NCBI GenBank assembly: GCA_002719675.1
Contig: PBID01000019.1
Coordinates: forward strand, 1 to 38,555
DNA: 38,555 bases
Source of the DNA: Chloroflexota bacterium
GTDB taxonomy: Bacteria > Chloroflexota > Dehalococcoidia > Lucifugimonadales > GCA-2719675
Direction: 5' to 3'
The translations under genes were made by a program, and so were the position numbers. Numbering within the stretch: the stretch's first letter is position 1; each line of letters starts with the position of its first letter. Shown here piece by piece: positions 31,986-38,555 of this stretch. A model generated the notes under the pieces. The model had not been told where the DNA came from and made no database searches. It saw only the letters and a program-made list of their open reading frames with translations.

Positions 31986-34559
31986 TTAATTATTGTCTTT
32001 GTCAGAAAGCTTTTTAAGCTCTGCTAATCTATTTATTGCGTCAATAGGGGTAATTTTATTGATATCAATTGAGTTTAGTTTGGATTTTATAATTGTATCA
32101 CTGGGCATTAATGGTAATTGTTTTTCTGTTTTGGATCTTTTTATGTCTTTTTTGAAATTTGTTTTTTTTTCAAGTTCATCTAGTATTTGATAAGATCTTG
32201 AAATGACTTGTTTGGGAATTCCAGCAAGTTGTGCTACATGTACGCCATAACTTTTATCACTTGCACCTTGAATGATATTATGAAGGAAAATTATTTCTCC
32301 TTCGCTTTCTGAGACATCAACAGTATAATTACAGGCTCGTTTCAAAAATTTTGAGAGTTGAGTTAACTCATGATAATGAGTGGCAAATAATGTTCTAGAT
32401 CCAAGTTTGGGATTATCGTGGATAAATTCAGCTATAGATTGAGCAATTGCTAGACCGTCATATGTGCTAGTGCCTCTACCAATTTCATCAAGGATTATTA
32501 AAGATTTATTAGTAGCGTGATTGATTATTGAAGCGGTTTCTAACATTTCTACCATAAATGTTGATTGACCTAGAGATAGGTCGTCTTGTAATCCAACTCT
32601 GGTAAAGATGCGATCAACTAAACCAATAGTAGCTGAAGTTGCTGGTACAAAACTACCTATTTGTGCTAGAAGTGTAATTATTCCGACTTGTCTAATATAA
32701 GTTGATTTTCCAGACATGTTTGGGCCTGTAAGTATAATTAATTGATCTTTTGTAGTAGATAAAATCAAATCATTAGGTATAAACATTTTGTCAATCGATA
32801 TTTGTTCTACTACAGGATGTCTACCATCTTTAATTTCCAAAATAGTTTTATTTGTAAGGGTAGGTTTAATATACCTATTTTCTATTGCAACTTGAGCTAA
32901 TGTAGAAAGAGTATCGATTTTTGAAATTGCATTAGAAGTGGATAAAATTTTTTCACTGACAGAAGAAATTTTGGCACATAATTCTTTAAAAATTTGGTTT
33001 GTTAGATCAGTAATTTGATCTTGAATGTTCAGGATTTGTGATTCATATGTTTTCATTTCATCGGTTATGAATCTCTCTGCCCCAACTAGAGTCTGTCTTC
33101 GAATATAATTTTCAGGTGTTTTCTCTAGGTTGGCATTCCTGATTTCTATGTAATATCCAAACACTTTGTTATATCCCACTTTTAAAGACTTGATGTTGGT
33201 TTTTTCTCTTTCACGTTTTTCAAGAGATGAGAAGTAAGATTTTGCTTGCTGAGATGTTTGGATTAATTTATCAAGTTCTTTGGAGAATCCTTTTTTAATT
33301 GCTGTACCATCAATTAGAGTTAAAGGAGGATTTTCGGAGATTGCACTTTTGATTTCAGAAATCATTTCAGAATGATTTTGTATGTTTTTTGTTGTCCAAA
33401 GAAGTTTTTGAGAGATATTTTGATCTCTGATTATTTCATTTCTTAATTTTTCACATTTTTCTAAGCTGTTAGCAAGAGAAAGGACTTCTCTAGGATTTGA
33501 GTTTTCAATTGATATGTTATTTATTATTCTTTCTACATCTGAAATTGAGCTCAATATTTGAATTAATTTTGATCTCGTCAAGGTGTTTTCAGTTAAAGAT
33601 TCCACTGAATCTAATCGTATTTGAAGTCGCTGAATATCTAATAACGGTTGACCTAGCCATCTTTTTAGCATTCGAGCACCCATGGATGTTTTGGTTGAAT
33701 CAAGAACTGATAACAAAGAATATTTTTGATTTTTATCTCTTCCGCCATGAAAAACTTCAAGGTTGTTACTAGTTTGTTTATCTAAAATCATGTAATTTTC
33801 TGATGAGTAAGTTGTTAATTTTGTTATTGGAATTATTGAATTTTTTCTATTTTTTTTCACATATTTTAATATAGAACCAGAAGCTTGAATGGCTAAAGGT
33901 AAATTTTGACAACCAAAAGGTTCTAAAGAATTCACATTGAAATATTTCTTAATTTCATCTATTGAGTTTGATAGAGAATAATAATCTTTTGGAATTTTGG
34001 TGGTTTTGTGAGCAGAAAAGTCTAAGTCAGTATCAGTGTTTTCTTCGATTAAAATTTCTGATGGATTTAGTCTGGATATTTCTGGATGAATGTTAGAAAA
34101 ATTTAATTGGGTTGTAGAAAATTCTCCTGTGGTAATATCCATATATGATAATCCGAATAAATCATTTTCTTCAAATATAGAAACAAGGTAATTATTTGAT
34201 TTGTTATCTAAAATAGATTCTTCGATAATAGTTCCTGGTGTTACTATTCTTACTACTTCTCTAGAAACTATACCTTTAGAAGATGTGGGATCACTAGTTT
34301 GTTCGCAAATTGCTATGTGATGTCCCTTAGATATAAGTTTTGATAAGTATGTTTCCAATGAATGATAAGGGAAACCCGCGAGAGGTATTTTCTCTCCTTT
34401 TCCCATTCCTCGAGCAGTCAAAGCAATATCTAGTTCGCTAGATAAAAGCTCAGCATCTTTGTCAAATGTTTCATAAAAATCACCCATTCTGAATAGTAGA
34501 ATTTCATTTTCGTGTTCTTTTTTGATTTTTAAATATTGCAGTCTTGCTGGTGTATGCAT
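31986..34559 (-). CDS. mutS: DNA mismatch repair protein MutS
   Basis: 857 residues, standard MutS1 length. The mismatch-reading F-x-E motif is in FRMGDFYETF near residue 26-33. The ATPase Walker A GPNMSGKST is at about 612-620, followed by LILDEIGRGTST (Walker B/D-loop) and FATHYHEL. The C-terminal residues IDINKITPIDAINRLAELKKL match the usual MutS tail. It binds mispairs and recruits MutL, which is not encoded here. ATG 34559 is preceded by AAGGAGCAATC, a good Shine-Dalgarno site. It is divergent from rpmH. Confidence 0.98.
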   Translation of the reverse strand: MHTPARLQYLKIKKEHENEILLFRMGDFYETFDKDAELLSSELDIALTARGMGKGEKIPLAGFPYHSLETYLSKLISKGHHIAICEQTSDPTSSKGIVSREVVRIVTPGTIIEESILDNKSNNYLVSIFEENDLFGLSYMDITTGEFSTTQLNFSNIHPEISRLNPSEILIEENTDTDLDFSAHKTTKIPKDYYSLSNSIDEIKKYFNVNSLEPFGCQNLPLAIQASGSILKYVKKNRKNSIIPITKLTTYSSENYMILDKQTSNNLEVFHGGRDKNQKYSLLSVLDSTKTSMGARMLKRWLGQPLLDIQRLQIRLDSVESLTENTLTRSKLIQILSSISDVERIINNISIENSNPREVLSLANSLEKCEKLRNEIIRDQNISQKLLWTTKNIQNHSEMISEIKSAISENPPLTLIDGTAIKKGFSKELDKLIQTSQQAKSYFSSLEKREREKTNIKSLKVGYNKVFGYYIEIRNANLEKTPENYIRRQTLVGAERFITDEMKTYESQILNIQDQITDLTNQIFKELCAKISSVSEKILSTSNAISKIDTLSTLAQVAIENRYIKPTLTNKTILEIKDGRHPVVEQISIDKMFIPNDLILSTTKDQLIILTGPNMSGKSTYIRQVGIITLLAQIGSFVPATSATIGLVDRIFTRVGLQDDLSLGQSTFMVEMLETASIINHATNKSLIILDEIGRGTSTYDGLAIAQSIAEFIHDNPKLGSRTLFATHYHELTQLSKFLKRACNYTVDVSESEGEIIFLHNIIQGASDKSYGVHVAQLAGIPKQVISRSYQILDELEKKTNFKKDIKRSKTEKQLPLMPSDTIIKSKLNSIDINKITPIDAINRLAELKKLSDKDNN

Positions 34560-34653
34560 GATTGCTCCTTCAAAAATGGTGATTTAAGGATACTATTTTA
34601 TAAAAGTTATCAATAAAATCATAATGTTATAATGCAAATTTTAGCTATATAAA

Positions 34654-34683
34654 TTGACACTTCTTTAGAACACTGCATATAAT
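34654..34683 (+). promoter_or_regulatory. Full-consensus promoter directly upstream of rpmH
   Basis: TTGACA (34654-34659) and TATAAT (34678-34683) both match consensus perfectly with an 18-bp spacer. The start would be near 34690, only about 7 nt before the rpmH ATG at 34697, so the leader would be too short for a Shine-Dalgarno site. A further TATAAT at 34628-34633 could provide a second, upstream start. Confidence 0.65.
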
Positions 34684-34696
34684 CAATAGTAATATT

Positions 34697-34834
34697 ATGC
34701 CTAAACGAACTTATCAACCTAAAAAAAGACGAAGAAGCAGAATTCATGGCTTTAGAGCCAGGATGGGTACTGCTAGTGGCAGGAGCCTGCTTAAAAGAAG
34801 GATGTTTAAAGGAAGAAAACGTCTTTCTGTTTGA
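34697..34834 (+). CDS. rpmH: 50S ribosomal protein L34
   Basis: 45 residues beginning [13 protein letters not shown] and ending GRKRLSV, with [12 protein letters not shown] in the middle: textbook L34. L34 is a basic protein of the large ribosomal subunit. No Shine-Dalgarno site precedes the ATG. It heads the classical rpmH-rnpA-yidD-yidC-jag cluster, with rnpA 28 nt downstream. In most bacteria dnaA lies on the other side; here the neighbour is mutS. Confidence 0.98.
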   Translation: MPKRTYQPKKRRRSRIHGFRARMGTASGRSLLKRRMFKGRKRLSV

Positions 34835-34862
34835 AGTTCGTTTTTAGTAAGTCTTTTGACTA

Positions 34863-35186
34863 ATGGAAAAGAAATTCAGACTAAGAAAATCAAAGGATTT
34901 TTTACAGTTCAGGTCTGGAAGAAAAACTTATTCAGATCAACTCCTGAGAATTTTATTCAGATTTAATTGCACGAGTTTTAGCCGTGTCGGTTTTTCAGTT
35001 GGAAAAAATGTAGGAAATGCTGTAACAAGAAACAGGATAAAAAGACGATTAAGAGAAATCGTGGTATTGTCAGATTTGTTGTCTAGTTTTCAAGGCGATT
35101 TGATCATAATTGCTAAACCAAATTCAGGTAAATCAAGCTTTGATGATATCAGAAATTCTTTAATTAGTTTGGTTAAAAGAATATGA
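34863..35186 (+). CDS. rnpA: Ribonuclease P protein component
   Basis: 107 residues. The N-terminal FRLRKSKDFLQ and the RNR motif GNAVTRNRIKRRLRE (about 51-65) identify the basic protein subunit that helps the RNase P RNA to process tRNA 5' ends. It lies 28 nt after rpmH and 21 nt before yidD. No Shine-Dalgarno site is obvious, so translation may depend on coupling with rpmH. The RNase P RNA itself was not seen in the window. Confidence 0.96.
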   Translation: MEKKFRLRKSKDFLQFRSGRKTYSDQLLRILFRFNCTSFSRVGFSVGKNVGNAVTRNRIKRRLREIVVLSDLLSSFQGDLIIIAKPNSGKSSFDDIRNSLISLVKRI

Positions 35187-35207
35187 TAATGATGTAAATA
35201 AGGGATT

Positions 35208-35426
35208 ATGGTAATTTTGAAAAATATTTTATTGAAATTAATTTTAATATATAAAAATATTTTTTCTCCATATACAGGAAGTGTGTGTAGATTTGAACCG
35301 ACATGTTCTACATATATGCATGAAGCTGTTTCAAAATATGGGAGTGCTAAAGGTGTTTTTCTTGGAATCAAAAGGTTACTTAGATGTACACCCATCAAAT
35401 CTGGTGGATTTGATCCTGTTCCTTAA
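35208..35426 (+). CDS. yidD: Membrane protein insertion efficiency factor YidD
   Basis: 72 residues. An amphipathic N-terminus (LKNILLKLILIYKNIFSP) is followed by the invariant CRFEPTCSTYMHEAV and the C-terminal RCTPIKSGGFDPVP. This matches YidD, a small inner-leaflet membrane protein aiding YidC-dependent insertion. It is in its usual place between rnpA and yidC, although a PQQ-propeller gene is inserted before yidC. Confidence 0.95.
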   Translation: MVILKNILLKLILIYKNIFSPYTGSVCRFEPTCSTYMHEAVSKYGSAKGVFLGIKRLLRCTPIKSGGFDPVP

Positions 35427-35467
35427 TTATTTAAATGAATTTTTTGAAGTGAAATTGGATTAATAAA

Positions 35468-36607
35468 TTGAATAAAATCTTAATCATAACAATGTCTGTT
35501 TTAGTTGTTTTTTTATTTATTGGTTGTATGAATTACAGAGCTAATGTTGGATGGTCTTCACCAGTTGTAAATGATGGGAATTTATATTTTGCTACCCAGT
35601 CTGGTGATGTAAGAGCAATAGCAATTGAAACAGGGCAAACTCTCTGGGCTAGATCCTTGAAAGGTACAGGCAAATCTAGAGATCAGACCACTTCTTTTTA
35701 TGGAGATCCTGTGGTTTTTAATGGTGATATTATTATAGCTGGGTACAATGGTTTGATTTATTCGATTGATTCTAATGGAGACGATAATTGGGTTCGTAAA
35801 GTAAGTTCTAATAATATTGATTCGGATTCAAATATTGTTGGGGGTGTAACAGTTGCTTCAAACAAGTTGTTAGTTGGGTCTTCTGATGGATATATATATG
35901 CTTTTTCAATAGAAGAAGGTATTTTGAATTGGAGATTTAAAACTGGAAATAAAATTTGGTCAACTCCGAGTTTCTTTGAAGGGATTGTTTACATTACTTC
36001 ATTTGATCATCATATTTATGCAATAGATTTGACAGATGGTAATTTAATTTGGAAATTCAAATCTGATGGAGCAATAGTTTCTAGACCTCAAATTATTGGA
36101 GATGATTTATTTTTTGGTACATTTGGAACAACTTTTTATGCTTTAAATAGAAAAACTGGAGATGAAAAATGGAGATTTGAAGATTCTTCAGGTTGGTTTT
36201 GGGCAGATCCAGTGATTTTTAACGATATGGTATTAGCTCCATCTTTGGATGGAATTTTGTATGCTTTAGATAGAAATTCTGGTCAGATTCAATGGACTTT
36301 ACCAGTACAATCTCCAATAGTTTCTAGACCTGTAATAATTGGACAAAAATTTGCATTAGCCACAACAGATGGACGCGTAATTGTTTCAGATTTGAAAACA
36401 GGAATTGAAGTTGGGAGCTGTGATTTAGGTAAAGAAATTAGGTCTCCATTAGTTTCTTTCGATGAATATTTGATTGTTACCCCAGACGATGGATCTTTAC
36501 GGTTAATTTCTGTGGGCAGTAGCGGAGATTTAGATGAGATATGGATATATTCACTTGAAGAGGATTTTTTGTCTCCAGGTGATAAGCTCTGGGAGAGGGC
36601 TTGTTGA
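35468..36607 (+). CDS. PQQ-like beta-propeller lipoprotein (BamB-like repeats)
   Basis: 379 residues. From TTG 35468 the N-terminus is MNKILIITMSVLVVFLFIGC: Lys3, a hydrophobic core and a lipobox-like FIGC with Cys20, consistent with lipidation. Starting instead at ATG 35492 would remove the charged n-region, so TTG is preferred despite a weak Shine-Dalgarno site. The rest is six to seven repeats of the PQQ/pyrrolo-quinoline-quinone type, such as GDVRAIAIETGQTLW, HHIYAIDLTDGNLIWKF, TTFYALNRKTGDEKWRF and GILYALDRNSGQIQW. That predicts an extracytoplasmic propeller tethered to the membrane. Placement between yidD and yidC suggests a part in membrane-protein insertion or assembly, by analogy to BamB; this is inference. 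Confidence 0.88.
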   Translation: MNKILIITMSVLVVFLFIGCMNYRANVGWSSPVVNDGNLYFATQSGDVRAIAIETGQTLWARSLKGTGKSRDQTTSFYGDPVVFNGDIIIAGYNGLIYSIDSNGDDNWVRKVSSNNIDSDSNIVGGVTVASNKLLVGSSDGYIYAFSIEEGILNWRFKTGNKIWSTPSFFEGIVYITSFDHHIYAIDLTDGNLIWKFKSDGAIVSRPQIIGDDLFFGTFGTTFYALNRKTGDEKWRFEDSSGWFWADPVIFNDMVLAPSLDGILYALDRNSGQIQWTLPVQSPIVSRPVIIGQKFALATTDGRVIVSDLKTGIEVGSCDLGKEIRSPLVSFDEYLIVTPDDGSLRLISVGSSGDLDEIWIYSLEEDFLSPGDKLWERAC

Positions 36608-36648
36608 AAATATTAAATATAATTTGTTTTTTAGGAGTTAACTAATAA

Positions 36649-37572
36649 ATGGGTTTCATATCTGTTTTTTTTAATGTTGTTTTAGTTGATCCAATGATTA
36701 ATATTTTGGTCATGCTTTATATTCTTTGCAGTGAAAATTTTGGATTAGCAATTATAGTATTTACTTTTATAGTTAGAGGTGCTTTGACTCCTTTAAGTGT
36801 TAGGCAGAGCAAGCAATTTAAAGCTATGGGAGCATTGCAGCCTAAATTAAAAAGTTTACAAGAAAAATATAAAAATGATAGATCTCGGGTTTCATCTGAA
36901 ACTATGAAATTGTACAGAGAGAATGGTGTTAGTCCATTAGGGTGTTTGGGACCAACATTTTTGCAAATGCCGGTATTTTTTGCTCTTTTTTGGGCTCTAC
37001 GAGGTACTTTGCCTTCAACACCTGAAAATTTGACTAAGCTGTCAGATAAATTATATTCTTGGCTGCCGGGAATCAATCAAGCTATTCCAATAGATGATGA
37101 TTTTTTGGGACTAAGCTTGGGAAAAATTACTACTGATAATCCTTTGCCATATTTATTGCCAATATTAGTTGGGGTTTCTACTTTTTTTATGCAAAAAAGT
37201 TCTTCACCTCCATCTAGCCCACAACAAGAATCTACAAATCGAATGTTACTTTGGATGATGCCTGGAATGTTGGGGTATTTTACATTATTTTTTGAAACTG
37301 GTTTAGCATTGTATTGGATTGTTTCAAATGTAATAGGTATAATAATACAGGGTTTTGTGGTTGGTTGGAGTCCTATATTATCTATTTTTTACAGATCAAA
37401 ATCTAACGATGAAACAGAGTCAATTCAAGAAGACAAACAAAATTTAAATGGGGAGGAAAACTCAGATGAGGTCAGTGGAAACGACAGCAAAAACGGTGGA
37501 AGAAGCGATCGAAATAGCGTTAAAAGAATTAAACGTAGAGCGCAGAGAAGCAAAAATAGACGTAATAGATAA
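36649..37572 (+). CDS. yidC: Membrane protein insertase YidC/Oxa1 family
   Basis: 307 residues, the short form lacking the large periplasmic domain of Gram-negative YidC. The hydrophilic-groove arginine is Arg43 in FIVRGALTPLS. RQSKQFKAMGALQPKLKSL forms the cytoplasmic hairpin, and PTFLQMPVFFALFWALR and TGLALYWIVSNVIGI are conserved membrane helices. The C-terminal tail is first acidic (DETESIQEDKQNLNGEEN), then very basic (KRIKRRAQRSKNRRNR), as in ribosome-binding tails. AGGAG lies 11 nt before the ATG. The last 107 nt overlap jag in another frame, so the basic tail is encoded by DNA that also encodes the Jag N-domain. Confidence 0.96.
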   Translation: MGFISVFFNVVLVDPMINILVMLYILCSENFGLAIIVFTFIVRGALTPLSVRQSKQFKAMGALQPKLKSLQEKYKNDRSRVSSETMKLYRENGVSPLGCLGPTFLQMPVFFALFWALRGTLPSTPENLTKLSDKLYSWLPGINQAIPIDDDFLGLSLGKITTDNPLPYLLPILVGVSTFFMQKSSSPPSSPQQESTNRMLLWMMPGMLGYFTLFFETGLALYWIVSNVIGIIIQGFVVGWSPILSIFYRSKSNDETESIQEDKQNLNGEENSDEVSGNDSKNGGRSDRNSVKRIKRRAQRSKNRRNR

Positions 37573-38110
37573 AGGTAAGTCTGGTATATTTGGAATAGGG
37601 TTAGGTGTGCCAGCAAAAGTTAAAGTTCAAGTGATAGATCAAAATACTTCATCAGAAGAAATGGATGCATCTGATGTTCTGAATGATTTAATTCAATTGA
37701 TGGATGTTTCTGTTGCTATAAATCTAAAGGATTCTCAATCTGAATATTCTGACAGGCCAACTTTTGAAATTGACGGAGAAGATTCAGGATTACTTATTGG
37801 AAGACGTGGTGAAACTTTGAAAGCTTTGAGGTTTTTAGCTTCATCAATAATTAGTAGGAAAAACAAAAAAAGAACTAATATTTATTTAGATGTTGCGGGA
37901 TATCAAGAACGTAGATATGATTCTTTAAGTCATTTAGCTGAAAAAGTTGCTCGTCAAGTTTTAAAATCTGGAAAACCAATACATTTGGAACCTATGCCTG
38001 CAAATGAAAGACGTATAATTCATTTGACTTTACAAGATGATCCAGATGTTTCCACAATTAGTACAGGTTCTGGTCAAGAGAGAAGAGTAGTTATAGAAAA
38101 AAATAATTAA
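37466..38110 (+). CDS. jag: Jag/KhpB RNA-binding protein (Jag_N, KH, R3H)
   Basis: 214 residues from ATG 37466. This start is preferred over ATG 37448 because GGGAGG (37450-37455) precedes it at 10 nt and homologues begin near SVETTAKTVEEA. The Jag_N domain (about 3-50) ends in DKGKSGIFGIG. A KH domain has LLIGRRGETL (about 110-119), and an R3H domain follows with LEPMPANERRIIHLTL near the C-terminus. KhpB-type proteins bind many small and messenger RNAs and are linked to cell elongation and YidC function. It starts 107 nt inside yidC, an unusually long overlap for this pair. Confidence 0.94.
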   Translation: MRSVETTAKTVEEAIEIALKELNVERREAKIDVIDKGKSGIFGIGLGVPAKVKVQVIDQNTSSEEMDASDVLNDLIQLMDVSVAINLKDSQSEYSDRPTFEIDGEDSGLLIGRRGETLKALRFLASSIISRKNKKRTNIYLDVAGYQERRYDSLSHLAEKVARQVLKSGKPIHLEPMPANERRIIHLTLQDDPDVSTISTGSGQERRVVIEKNN

Positions 38111-38152
38111 CGTTCCATTAGTTGTAAACATTTTTATATCAAGGTGATTGTT

Positions 38153-38555
38153 ATGAATGCGCAATTATTATGTATCGGAAATTATTGTTTGGATTGGCTA
38201 GATGGTGTTTATCACATAGGTGGTTCTGTCATTTTTAATGCAGTTACGTCTAATCAATTAGGAGTAAAACCATTCATTTTATCAAGAGGTCAAATAGATA
38301 CTATTTATAGATTTGGCGAATTTATTGATGTTGATGTCAGGGTTATTCCAGATAGCAAAGACACTATTTTTTTATATGAGAATTCATCTTCTAATAAAAA
38401 ACAATATTTAAAGTCATTTTCGGGAATAATCAAATCAAAAGATGTGTCGAAAGATTTAAAAAATATTCAAATGGTTTTGTTGTGTCCAATAGCTGGTGAA
38501 TTAGAACCTAGTATTATCAACAATTTTTCAGGTTTGGTTGTGGTTGCTCTGCAAG
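38153..38555 (+). CDS. PfkB-family carbohydrate kinase-like protein (partial, 5' end only)
   Basis: An open frame of 134 codons from ATG 38153 runs off the window. AAGGTGA (38141-38147) is the Shine-Dalgarno site. The N-terminus MNAQLLCIGNYCLDWLDG, then GGSVIFNAVTSNQLGVKPFILSR, follows the pattern of ribokinase/PfkB proteins (GN-x-x-D, GG-x-x-x-N-A, LG). It is probably a sugar or nucleoside kinase; the catalytic GxGD motif lies outside the window. It follows jag by 42 nt on the same strand. Confidence 0.7.
   Translation, partial: MNAQLLCIGNYCLDWLDGVYHIGGSVIFNAVTSNQLGVKPFILSRGQIDTIYRFGEFIDVDVRVIPDSKDTIFLYENSSSNKKQYLKSFSGIIKSKDVSKDLKNIQMVLLCPIAGELEPSIINNFSGLVVVALQ

Noticed and set aside
34560-34696. 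Possible replication origin beside rpmH
   Set aside because: Only one poor DnaA-box-like string (TTATCAATA) is present; there is no cluster of boxes and no dnaA or dnaN.
35090-35398. Minus-strand open frame of 102 codons across rnpA/yidD
   Set aside because: It overlaps two well-identified genes on the other strand and shows no recognisable protein features.
1-38555. tRNA, rRNA, CRISPR array, transposase or phage genes
   Set aside because: No cloverleaf-like segment, direct-repeat array, transposase motif or phage protein was found on reading both strands.

Overview
The window is a gene-dense, AT-rich bacterial chromosome segment (roughly 30% G+C by eye). It has about 32 protein genes, and only one stretch over 300 bases lacks a gene. 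No tRNA, rRNA, CRISPR array, insertion sequence or phage gene is visible. Shine-Dalgarno sites of the AGGAG/GGAGA type are common, and several genes start with TTG. The gene content fits a free-living, streamlined bacterium: a short Gram-positive-type YidC, FabI, IspE (MEP pathway), KorAB, FtsH, M16 peptidase, DUF362, a sarcosine/dimethylglycine-dehydrogenase-like protein and many PLP and MDR enzymes. It is most reminiscent of marine Chloroflexota (SAR202/Dehalococcoidia-like), but that placement is an inference and was not tested by phylogeny.

Left part (1-9286, all minus strand). ccmA-ccmB (translationally coupled ABC transporter) is followed by korA-korB (2-oxoacid:ferredoxin oxidoreductase). 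Next comes a compact operon: an FAD/GcvT-type demethylating dehydrogenase, a DUF362 protein, a class-III aminotransferase related to glutamate-1-semialdehyde aminomutase, and the first codons of another gene.

Middle part (9287-20810). This alternates in strand and holds a second class-III aminotransferase, a ROK sugar kinase, a 3-hydroxyacyl-CoA-dehydrogenase-like enzyme, a class-V aminotransferase, FtsH, a two-domain M16 peptidase, a sialidase-like Asp-box propeller and a zinc alcohol dehydrogenase.

The most unusual locus is 20928-22312. A promoter with a perfect extended -10 precedes a leader of about 220 nt. Two abutting hairpins lie at the end of the leader, and the second overlaps the Shine-Dalgarno site. 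The gene encodes a secreted, C-terminally membrane-anchored Ala/Ser/Thr-rich protein whose N-terminal ectodomain resembles the extracytoplasmic domain of RskA-type anti-sigma factors. It ends in a perfect 16-bp terminator, so it is a self-contained unit in base composition far from its neighbours.

Right part (22338-38555). fabI (minus) is followed by ispE, a small membrane protein, a DnaQ-DinG fusion and a 56-residue membrane peptide overlapping the end of dinG. Then come a PH-like membrane protein, an OGG1-type DNA glycosylase, and a minus-strand operon of two genes that together match the two halves of mammalian D-glutamate cyclase, plus an MDR oxidoreductase, and then mutS. The window closes with rpmH-rnpA-yidD-[PQQ-propeller lipoprotein]-yidC-jag, a ribosome/membrane-insertion cluster. 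In it, jag starts 107 nt inside yidC. A PfkB-like kinase is cut by the window edge.
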